DNA of 64,000 nt from Absicoccus intestinalis. GTDB taxonomy: Bacteria > Bacillota_I > Bacilli_A > Erysipelotrichales > Erysipelotrichaceae. Location of the stretch: assembly GCF_033971885.1 (NCBI RefSeq), contig NZ_JALBUS010000003.1:62001-126000 (forward strand). The letters run 5' to 3'. Positions 51,208-62,000 of the stretch are shown here, in pieces. The position numbers and the translations under genes are program-made. Positions within the stretch are counted from its first letter, which is position 1. The number at the start of each line of letters is the position of its first letter. The notes under the pieces are model-generated. The model did no database searches and was not told the origin of the DNA. It was given only the letters and a program-made list of their open reading frames with translations.

Positions 51208-52063
51208 AGCGCAGTTCCTTTCCTGTCAGTAATTCATAAATACATTGTTTGGAAGAAGCAGAAGACATATATAATCGTTGGGCTAAGATGGCTGTTAGCG
51301 TTGTTTTTAACTCGTATTTGGCAATACCAAAATCCATCATACGTGAAATACTTTCTTTTCCATTTTTGGCATGTAACGTTGTAAAGACCATATGTCCCGT
51401 CAACGCCGCGCGTATGACCATCTTCGCTGTATAACTATTACGCGTTTCTCCAATCAAAATCACATCGGGATCGTGTCGTAATAATTCTTCGATTCCGCAT
51501 TCATACGTAAATCCTTGAGATGGATTGATTTCCAATTGTAGATAGGATGGATCGTCAATTTCAATGGGATCTTCTAAGCTCACCACTTTATAACGTTTAT
51601 TTAGAGCAATTTCATGTAGAATGGCATGCAAGGTAGTGGTCTTTCCTGAATTGGTGGGTCCTACACATAAAACCAAACCTTGACGAATGGTTGTTAATTG
51701 ATGTAAGAACTGTCTTTGTGATACATCCAACGTTAAATCTTCAATTTTCAGATCCATTTGCGTATGAAGCAAGCGCAAAACACCTGTTTGGATATCGTGA
51801 TTGTAGATGACACTGAATCGACAAAAAATATCATGATAGACAAATTGTCCACTTTGCGGTATCCATGGATTGGTTAAATCAAAACGAGCATGAAATTTCA
51901 AGAATTCAAAAAAAGCAGGTTTCCATACATTTTGATCAATATCTATTAATCCTTGCATCGTACGTAATTGAATATGTAACTGTCCATGACTACAAGTAAA
52001 ATGAATATCACTGGCTCGTTTATCAAGGGCTAATTGAATCAATGCATCTAATAGTTCTTCCAT
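51080..52063 (-). CDS. comGA: ComGA competence pilus assembly ATPase
   Basis: This 327-residue ATPase of the type II/IV secretion family powers the pseudopilus. It contains the Walker A motif GPTNSGKTTT, Walker B DVILIGE, the Asp box and the LTGHMVFTTLHAKN histidine box. It is the first gene of the comG operon. Its ATG lies about 20 bases downstream of the preceding terminator, with no clear ribosome binding site, so initiation is unusual or the true start is different. Confidence 0.92.
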   Translation of the reverse strand: MEELLDALIQLALDKRASDIHFTCSHGQLHIQLRTMQGLIDIDQNVWKPAFFEFLKFHARFDLTNPWIPQSGQFVYHDIFCRFSVIYNHDIQTGVLRLLHTQMDLKIEDLTLDVSQRQFLHQLTTIRQGLVLCVGPTNSGKTTTLHAILHEIALNKRYKVVSLEDPIEIDDPSYLQLEINPSQGFTYECGIEELLRHDPDVILIGETRNSYTAKMVIRAALTGHMVFTTLHAKNGKESISRMMDFGIAKYELKTTLTAILAQRLYMSSASSKQCIYELLTGKELRYVLENDAYSPTHITLDQAIRKALIQGDITDKQAELDIQDLKG

Positions 52064-52081
52064 GTACTCTAATACGGACAG

Positions 52082-52110
52082 AAAAAAAAGAAGTACAAAA
52101 TATGTACTTC
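52082..52110 (-). terminator. Terminator after the YqgX-like gene
   Basis: GAAGTACA and TGTACTTC pair across a short loop and are followed on the minus strand by eight T residues. It separates the hydrolase from comGA. Confidence 0.85.
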
Positions 52111-52112
52111 CA

Positions 52113-52721
52113 TTATTCCATCATGGAATTCCATTGTTTTTCATGTTCCAGGGTCGATGCCGGTCCATGTCCAGGATATACGATATAGTTGATATAGAGT
52201 TTCTTTAGGGTATGAAGCGATTCATTCATTTGTGAATACGAACCAGTTGGCATGTCTACCCTTCCACAAGAACCCATAAATAGTGTATCTCCCGAAAACA
52301 TATACTGATCAATCAAAAATACACAAGAACCTCGTGTATGTCCTGGTGTATGAAGAACTTCCAATTCAAAGGCACCAATTTTACATTTTGGCAGTGTTAG
52401 AGCCGTTGGTGAAACTTTGCATCGAAAAGGCATACCAAAGTAAGATGATACGTTCAATTTGTCATCATCAAAGAAATCAAATTCACTGGAATGCACATAA
52501 ACAGGTACGGGATGTTTTTCTAAAATACTGGGAATTCCACCAATATGATCAAAATGTGCATGGGTCAATGCGATGGCATCCAATACGGCATTCTCAGATT
52601 TTAAAATGGCATCCAAATCATCAAATGGTCCACCCGGATCAATAACCAGTGCATGTCCTTCATTAATCAAAACATAGCAATTGGTATCGATGGGACCAAG
52701 CATACGTGTAATTACTTTCAT
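52113..52721 (-). CDS. YqgX-like metallo-beta-lactamase fold hydrolase
   Basis: This 202-residue hydrolase shows all metal-binding motifs of the glyoxalase II-like group: THAHFDHIGG, HTPGHTRG, the SGDTLF aspartate and the YPGHGP histidine. The family includes Bacillus YqgX, whose gene also lies upstream of comG, and is usually annotated as a hydroxyacylglutathione hydrolase-like enzyme. The substrate is unproven. I use the ATG at 52721; a GTG at 52730 is possible. Confidence 0.88.
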   Translation of the reverse strand: MKVITRMLGPIDTNCYVLINEGHALVIDPGGPFDDLDAILKSENAVLDAIALTHAHFDHIGGIPSILEKHPVPVYVHSSEFDFFDDDKLNVSSYFGMPFRCKVSPTALTLPKCKIGAFELEVLHTPGHTRGSCVFLIDQYMFSGDTLFMGSCGRVDMPTGSYSQMNESLHTLKKLYINYIVYPGHGPASTLEHEKQWNSMME

Positions 52722-52736
52722 AACGTTCACATATAT

Positions 52737-52762
52737 AAAAAAGACCGAAAACGGTCTTTTTT
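52737..52762. terminator. Terminator between rpmG and the YqgX-like gene
   Basis: AAAAGACCG and CGGTCTTTT form a stem with an AAAA loop and flanking A/T runs, usable on the minus strand after rpmG, whose stop codon it overlaps. Confidence 0.8.
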
Positions 52763-52910
52763 ATCTTTTCTCCTTATGTTCAGTCATTTTATTGCATTTT
52801 GGACAATATTTTTTGATTGTCATGCGATCAGGATGTTTCTTTTTATTACGAGTACCAATGTAGTTTTCTTCTCCACATACAGAACACTTAAAAGTAATAC
52901 GATCTCTCAT
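52761..52910 (-). CDS. rpmG: 50S ribosomal protein L33
   Basis: This 49-residue protein is L33 with a zinc ribbon: CSVC near the start and CPKC near the end, the C+ form of the protein. The MRDRITFKC start and RNKKKHPDRMTIKKYCP middle are characteristic. I start it at the ATG at 52910, preceded by AAAGGTGTGAG, since the longer open frame upstream is untranslated spacer. The zinc-binding form implies zinc-replete use; no zinc-free paralogue is in the window. Confidence 0.95.
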   Translation of the reverse strand: MRDRITFKCSVCGEENYIGTRNKKKHPDRMTIKKYCPKCNKMTEHKEKR

Positions 52911-52988
52911 TCGTCTCACACCTTTCCACGTTAACGATAGAATTGTATCAAAATTGCTTTCATTGTGCAAGAACAATTCATCATACAT

Positions 52989-53016
52989 TGAAAAAGTGGG
53001 TCGAACCCACTTTTTC
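52989..53016. terminator. Terminator after the giant surface-protein gene
   Basis: GAAAAAGTGGGT (52990-53001) and ACCCACTTTTTC (53005-53016) form a perfect 12-bp stem with a three-base loop, ending in T residues. It is 20 bases beyond the stop codon on the minus strand. Confidence 0.85.
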
Positions 53017-53035
53017 ATTCGAATCAAAACAATGA

Positions 53036-56000
53036 TCATTCATCATCTTTTCTTCTTCGTTTTAGACTCAGCAATAATCCGGCAGCCGCTAACATCGCTG
53101 CAGCATACGTACCACCAAAGGACTCAACACCAGTATTTGTATTTTCCTTATTGACTTTTTTAGGTGTCAAGATCTTATCGGATGTATGTCCTGGAACGAT
53201 GACTGGGTCATCGCCGGTCGATGTTTTTGCACTTGCGGTTACATCATTCACAACCGAACCTTTTACTTGATCCGCTTCTGTTACGATATAACTTGTTGTC
53301 CATGTCTTAGATTCACCTGGTTGTAAGGATTCAATCGACCAAGTATCCTTTGTGAGAGGATCTTCTACCTTAATATCACGCAACTCAACATTACCATCAT
53401 TTTCGGCTTTAATACGGTATGTGATTGTTTCACCCTTCGTATAACCGTCTTTATTTTGTGGTGTGCTTGTTGTTGTTTTCGTTAAGGTCAGATGCGGCTG
53501 ACTCTTTTCTGTTTCATTCGTTACTTCACCTGGAGTCACATCTGGTTTGTCGCCTGTTGAATCTTCGCCATCGGCCGTAGCCACATTGACAACTTCGCCT
53601 TTAGCTACATCTGCTTCTGTTACCTTGTATTGGGTATCGAACGACTGTGATTCACCTGGTTTTAATGTGCCAACATCCCAATGATCATCCGTTAATTCAT
53701 CATCAACGGTTACATTCTTGATCGTTACATTACCCGTATTGGTTACTTTCACTGTGTAGTGAATCGTTTCACCTAGTTTTGCAGGGCTATCCTTATCGGA
53801 AGTCTTTTCAACCAATAAACTTGGGTTAGAAGTTTCTACTGGTGTATCCACTTTATCTTCCACTGGATCTAAATCGTCTGCTGAAACGGTCGCAACATTG
53901 CTTACTTTACCTGCTTTGGCATCCTGATCCGTAACCACATAGGTAGTATCAAAAGATTTTTCTTCACCAGCAGCCAGTTCATTCAATGTTTCCTTCAATC
54001 CAGTTAAGTCATCACGAACCTGAACATTCTTGGCAACAGTATTACCTGTATTCTTGACGGTGATTCGATACGAAATAGTTTCACCATTTTTATATAGATT
54101 ACCCTCTTTCGGTGTACTCGTAACCGTCTTTGAAATCTCTAAGCGACCAAATTGATCTTCTTTATCTTGACCTTCATAGTCCTTACCATCTTCGAATTTT
54201 GCCGTTACGATATTGGTATATTCTTTGGCATTTACATCTTCATCACTCACAACGTGAGTCGCTGTTGTCGTAACGGTTTCACCTGGTGCTACATTGGTAA
54301 ATACATTTTCACCCGTGATCTGAACATCATCTTGTTCAACGATCGTAATGGTTTGTGGCTTATCATAAATATTGGTTACTTCAATCGTAAAGTGGATCGT
54401 ATCACCAGTTTGATAGGTCTTCGAATCATGTTTCTTTGTGACTACAAGATCCGTTGGAACATTTTCATCAGTAACTGTTAAAGTTCCTTCCTCTAAAGTG
54501 ACAATATAGTTATCACCTTTAAAGTTCTTTCCTTTCTTGTAGCTAATTTCATTTTTCGATTCACCTACATACAACTGCGATCCATTAGCCTTTAATTCTG
54601 TCACTTCACCATCGACAAAGGTATCGCCAGAAACTGTAACTGCCGGACTCGTTAATGCTTTACCATCATACACTTTGCTTGCACTTGCCGATTGCAAGTT
54701 CACTTTCCGTTTGTTCACCGTTAAAGTTCCATCTACTTTATGAATATTCGCAAATTGATCGGTCACATCTTCATCACCTTTTAGAATTTTAACCGATGAA
54801 ACTAGGTTCGATGCTTTGCCAGCATCCGTGATTTCACCCGTTGTCGTAGCTGTTGCACTAAAGCCCTCTGGCAATCCCGTAACAACATAACCATCTTCAT
54901 TCAACGACGTACCATCATATGTCTTTTCTGCATCTTTGGCTTGCACATGAATCATCTTGGTATTTGGTGTAATGGTTAATTGACCTTCCGTATAGGTGAT
55001 AGCATAGTTGCTTGCCTTAAATGTTTCTTTGTTTTCAGTGTAGGCAATGGTATTCTTCACTGTACCCACTTTTGTGATGGTTCCAGTTGCTTTCAGATCA
55101 CTGATTTCACCATCGACAAAGCCATCACCACTCACACGAACACTTGGTGCTGTTAATGGAGTACCATCGTATTCTTTTGTTCCCGATGCAGATACTACAT
55201 TCACCTTACGTTTGATGATCGTCAATGTACCTGGATTTTTCTGGATGGACTTGAATTGATCAGTTACATCGTCTTGATCTGCATCTTTAATCACTACAGA
55301 TTCAACGATATTATCCACTGTGCCAACGTCGGTTATCGTGCCTTTTGTCTTGACTTCAGCTGTGTATCCCTTTGGCAATCCCAATACATCTGCATTGCTT
55401 TCGGTCAATGGAGTACCATCATATCGTTTCGTTACGCTTCGTGCATTGACTACGATTTCTAATTCACTTTGCGTAATGGTCAAAGTACCTTCATCTTTTG
55501 TAATCACATAATTTACTTCGTTAAAAGTCGCATTGGTTTTATAGGTAATCGCATTCTTGACAGAACCCACTTTCTTGATGAAACCGGTAGCTTCGATATC
55601 CGATACCTCACCTTCCACAAAGCCATCGCCTGTGATCGTGACTTTTGATGCAACTAATGGGGTTCCATCATAAATCTTATCTGCACTTTCCGAACGCAAA
55701 TGAACAGTTCGAGGATTAATCGTTAATGTTCCATCAATCTGTACGATATTGGCAAACTGCGATGTTACATCCTCATTATCTTTCATGATCTTGACGGATG
55801 TGATCTTGTTTTCTTTCGTACCTACATTCTTGATACTGCCACTCGTTTGGACATCTGCACTAAATCCTTCTGGTAAACCGGATACATCTGCACCCACATC
55901 GCTCAATGTAGTGCCATCGTACATCTTCTCCATGCTCTTTGCTTTTACGGTAATAACATCCGTATTTGGAACAATTTCTAATGTACCTTCCGTCTTGTTA

Positions 56001-59000
56001 ATTTCATAATTGGTTTCATTGAAACGAGTATTTGTATCATACGCAATCGTATTCTTTTCTGTACCGACTTTCGTGATCGTACCGGTTGCACGTACATTGG
56101 AAACTTCCGTATCTAGGAATCCATCACCTGTGATGGCAACAGTTGGTGCTGTTAAGGCTTGGCCATCATATTCTTTCGATGCACTCGAAGAACTTAAGTT
56201 GACAACACGTTTCGTAACGGTTAATTTACCATTCACTTTTTTGATTTGTGCAAACTGATTTGTGACATCTTCATCGCCTTTCTTGATAACGACATCACCC
56301 ACTACATTATCCGTACTACCAACATTCGTTTGTTGACCACTCACACTCGTTTCGATAGTGAAACCTTCTGGCAATCCCGTCACGGAATACCTGTCATAGA
56401 CTAAGGCAACACCATTGTATTCGCGTGTCGCATTTCCTGCTTTTACCGTGATCGACTGCGTATTCGGTGTGATCTTTAATGTACCTTCGTTTTTAACGAT
56501 TTCGTAATTACCTGCATTAAATCCAGCATGGGCCGTATACTCAATCGCATTTGGGGTACTGCCAACTTTTGTGATAGATCCAATCGCTTCTAGATTGCTT
56601 ACTTCACCATCGACAAAGCCATCACCAGATACGGTAACCGTACTTGCGGTTAATGGCGTACCATCATATTCTTTCGATGCACTCGAAGAGCTTAGGTTCA
56701 CGCTTCGTTTTGTCACGGTCAACGTACCCGACACTTTCGTAATATGAGCAAATTGATTCGTCACATCTTTACCATCACTATTTCGAATGACCACTTTCGC
56801 AATGACATTTTCGGCTGTTCCCACATTTGTGATACTGCCACTTGTCGTTACTTCCATGGTAAAGCCAGTTGGTAATCCAACATAATCATAACCACTCTGT
56901 GTTAAAGGTGTGCCATCGTATACCTTTGTTGCATTGTGTGCAGCAATAACGATTTCATCTTCATTACTTGTGATTGCTAACGTACCTTCGTCCAAGTTGA
57001 TTTCATAATTGTCTTGCTTGAATCCAGAACCTGGCGTATAGGTCAGTTTGATCGTATTGATCGTACTACCAACATCCGTAATTGTACCGGTTGCTTCAAC
57101 CGTTGGTGCTTCTGCACTCACAAAACCATCACCACTTACAGTTACGGTTGGTGCTGTTAATGGCATGCCATCATATTTTTTGGCTTTACTGTCCGATTTC
57201 AAATTCACAACACGTTTATTGACAGTCAAAGTTCCATCTTCAGTGATGATATTGACAAATTGATTGGTGACATCATTTCCATCTTTCAAGATTTTGACCG
57301 ATGTTACATCATTATTTGCCACGCCTGCATCAGTAATGCTACCACTTGTTGTAACTTCCGCTGTAAAGCCGGCTGGTAAACCAGTGACTGTCGCATTCTT
57401 CTCTTCTAAAGCCGTGCCATCATAGGTCTTCTGCGCATCATTGGCTTTGACATAAATAGCCTTCGTACTTGACGTGATCGTCAATGTACCATCATATTCA
57501 GTGATATCATAATTGTCTGCCTTAAAGGAAGAATTCTTTGTATACGTAATATCATTTTTAACCGAACCTACGTTTGTAATCGTACCGACTGCTTGAATGT
57601 CTGATACTTCACCAATCACAAAGCCATCGCCTTTCACCGCAACATTTGGTGCCGTCAATGGCGTACCATCATATTCTTTGGATGCCGATTCTGACATCAA
57701 ATTCACAGTACGTTTATTCACTTTCAATACACCGTTGATCCGTTGGATATGTTCAAATTGATCGGTCACATCATTACCGGCAATATCGCGAATAATAACC
57801 GATTCAACCACATTTGCCACTTCGCCAACATCGGTGATGCTACCTGTGATCTTTACTTCCGCCGTGTAATTGCTTCCCAATCCAGTAATGTCATAATCGC
57901 TTTGGGTCAATGGAATACCATCATACAACTTGGTTCCATTATGTGCCGCAACAACGATTTCATCACTATTCCGCGTGATCGTTAATGTACCTTCATTTTT
58001 GAAAATATCATAGTTATCCGCTTTAAATTTTGGCTGCGTTGTATAACTGATCGTATTGGTTACACTTCCTACTTTGGTAATCGTTCCAATCGCTTTGATG
58101 TCACTGACTTCACCATCCACAAAACCATCGCCACTAATGGTTACTTCAGCATCCGTGAGTGCTTTGCCATCATAGGCCTTGCTAGCACTGTTAGAGGCCA
58201 AGTTCACATACCGCTTGTTAACTGTTAATGTACCATTGACTTTGACGATATTCGCAAATTGATCCGTCACATCTTTATCACCATACTTGATTACGACAGA
58301 TTTTACAGTATTGTCCGTTGTTCCCGCATTGGTAATGCTACCTTCGGTTGTTACTTCGGCACTAAAGCCATCGAGCAGACCTGTTACTTCCGCATTCTTT
58401 TCAGTTAGTGCTCGACCATCGTAGGTCTTTGTTGCATCATTGGCCTTGACTAAGATCGCATCGGTATTTTGCGTGATGACCAATTCTCCTTCATTCTTGA
58501 TGATTTCATAGTTCGATTCTTTAAAACCACTATGCGTCGTATATTCAATTGGATTCGGAACACTACCTACTTCAGTGATCTTTCCGGTTGCATGAATATT
58601 GCTTACTTGTCCATCCACAAAGCCATCGCCAGTCACTGTAACATCCGGTGCTCGCAACGACTTGCCGTTGTATGGCTTCGTTGCACTTTCCGAACTTAGG
58701 ATCACCGTACGTTTGTAGACAGTCAACGTTCCATTGATCTTGATGATATTCGCAAATTGATTGGTGACATCGTTGCCATCCGCATTGCGAAGGATCACAT
58801 TCGTGACTACGTTATTGGTATTGCCTACATCAGTAATGCTGCCACTAGTAACTACTTCAGCGGTATAGCCATCTGGCAAACCGAATACATCAGCATTGTT
58901 TTCGGTAAGTGCAGATCCATCATACTTCTTAGAAGCATTTCGCGCACGAACCGTAATGACATCTTGATTTTGCGTAACGGTCAAAATACCTTCGCTCTTG

Positions 59001-62000
59001 ATGATTTCATAGTTACCAGATTGGAATGAATCCATTTCAGTATATGTGATGAAATTGGTCACACCACCAACATTCGTGATCGAACCAGTTGCATGAATGT
59101 TACTTACTTCACCATCCACAAAACCATCACCACTTACGGTAACATTTGGTTTAGTCAATGCCTTACCATCATATACTTTGCTTGCACTTTCTGAAGTTAA
59201 CGTCACTGTGCGCTTCGATACCGTTAATAGACCGGCTACCTGAATAATGTTACTAAATTGATTGGTAACATCTTTGTTGTCTTTTTTGATCACTACCGAG
59301 GCTACAAGATTGTCGGTTGCACCCGCATTGGTAATGCTACCTTCCGTTGTCACTTCAGCTACAAAACCATCTGGCAAACCAGTAACCGTTGCACTGCTTT
59401 CCTTCAAAGCTGTACCATCATATTTCTTTTTGGCATCATTGGCTTTCACTAAGATCCTTGTAGAATTTTGCGTAATCGATAACGTACCTTCGGTTTTGGT
59501 GATTTCATAGTTATTGGCATTAAATGCCGCATTTTCCGTATAAGAAATGGTATTTGGTACACCACCAACTTCGGTAATCGTTCCAATTGCTTTGATATCG
59601 GATACTTCACCATCCACAAAGCCATCACCACTCACACTGACTGTTGGTGCAGATAGCGGTGTGCCATCATATTCTTTAGAAAGACTTTGTGAAGTTAAAT
59701 GGACAGTGCGTTTAGTGACCGTTAAGGTACCATTGATTCGAGTAATATTTTCGAATTGATCTGTTACATCTTCGTCACCTTTTTTGATGACAACGCTTTG
59801 AATCACATTATCGGCTTTTCCTACATCTGTAACGCTGCCTTGGACATGAACCTCAGCGGTATACCCATCTGGTAAACCAACGATGTCATACGTATTGTTC
59901 GTTAAAGCAGATCCATCATAGGTCTTGGACGCATTATGTGCCGTAACCACGATTTCATCTTTATTATGTATAATTGTTAATGTACCTTCGTTTTTAACGA
60001 TGTCGTAGTTGTCTTCGTCAAATTTTGAACTTGTATCATAAGCAATGGTATTCGGTGTAGAACCTACTTTTGTGATAGATCCTGTTGCACGAATATTGGA
60101 AACTTCACCATCGACAAAACCATCACCAGAAATCGTAACAGTTGGCGATGTTAGTGCCGTACCATCATAAGTCTTTGTAGCACTGCGCGACGATAAAACG
60201 ACACTTCGTTTATTGACCGTCAAAGTACCATTGACACGAACGATATTTGAGAATTGATTCGTCACATCTTTTCCATCAGCATTTTTGATGCTTACCGAAG
60301 TTACTCGATTGACCGTGACGCCGACATCCGTGATACTTCCACTTGTTTCTACATCAGCTGTATACCCATCTGGTAAACCTAATACTTCGGCATCGGCACG
60401 TAATGCTTTGCCATCGTAAAGCTTTGTTGCATCTTTGGCACGCACAATAATTTCATTCGCATTATGCGTAATGACCAACGTTCCTTCGGTTTTTGTAATG
60501 TCGTAGTTGGTCTCCTTGAATCCACCTTGCGTCGTATACGTGATCGTATTGGTCACACCACCAACCTCAGTGATCGATCCGGTCGCTTTGATATCTGTCA
60601 CTTCACCATCGACAAAACCATCGCCGCCTACGGTAACATCTGGTTTGGTCAATGCTTTGCCATCATAGACCTTGCTAGCACTTTCGGAAGTTAAGGTAAC
60701 CTGACGTTTGGTCACGCTCAAGACACCATTTTTTCGAATGATGTTGCTAAATTGATCGGTTACATCTTTGCCATCGCTATCTTTGATCACAACTGTTTGG
60801 ATCACATTATTGGTTTGTCCCACATCGGTAATGCTACCGCTTGTAGTTACTTCTGCCGTATAGCCGTCTGGTAAGCCAGTAACACTAAATCCTTTATCAT
60901 TCAAAGGTGTACCATCATACACTTTGCTCGCATGATTGGCACGAATATTGATCTCGTCTTCATTCGTTATGATAGTCAATGTACCTTCTTTGATTTGGAT
61001 AGTATAGTTCTCTTTATCAAAACCACTATTTTCTGTATACGTGATAGTATTCTTTGTAGAACCTACTTTGGTGATCGAACCCGTCGCTTTGATATTTGAA
61101 ACTTCGCCATCAACAAATCCAGCACCACTTAACGTCACATTTGGTTTCGTGAGTGCCTTACCGTCATATTTCTTTGTTGCGCTTTCGGAAGTTAAAGTCA
61201 CCTGACGTTTTGTCACCAACAAATGACCATCACTGACTTGGATCGAAATCGAATACTGATTCAAATCATTGCCAGTTACTTCAAAATCACCAGCCGTTAA
61301 ACCAATCGCATACGTACCGGCTTTTTTACCAGTAGCTGCTTTTGCTTGGGCAGCCGATTCATCCAATGTCAATCCGGAAGGCAGATTCGAAGCCGTTTTG
61401 CCATCTACCGTGTAAGATAATGTATAACCACTTGCAGAATGGCTCTTTCCATCATAAACATGAGATGTCTCATTTCCTGTGACTTGGATCACGAGTGATT
61501 TTTTCTTTTTCCATTGCGCATACAAGTCGTTATCGCTTGTATTGTCGACCAAAATAGTTTCACCGGCTTGGATCGATTTTCCACTACTATCTTTCCAGCC
61601 ATCAAAATAATATCCATTTGGAACTGCAAATCCAGCTTCTGTATGGGTATAGGCCTTGAAAGATACGTTGTTTTCTAATTCATCCGAATTATTGATCGTT
61701 TGTTTTTTCGTCAGCTCAACACCATCTGGATAATTCGAATGATACGTCAAACTTGTTGTCTTCGCTGGATCACCATAGATCGCATACAACGTCATATTAC
61801 CAGTCACTTCTATTTTATCTCCCGGATAATAAGAAGTGTCCGTTCCGTCTTTGTCGGTTGACCAATATAAGAATGATTTCTTATTTGGTGCCCTCAGCCC
61901 TTTAGCCGATTGAATGTCTGCATACGTTCCATTTACATACTGCTTTGGATCGGTAACGCTTCCGCCACCACCATTCGCATCATAGGTGATCGTGTACTTT

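Noticed and set aside
54470..61212. CRISPR-like or noncoding tandem repeats
   Set aside because: The repeats are protein modules of about 250 bp in one continuous reading frame, with no short spacer pattern.
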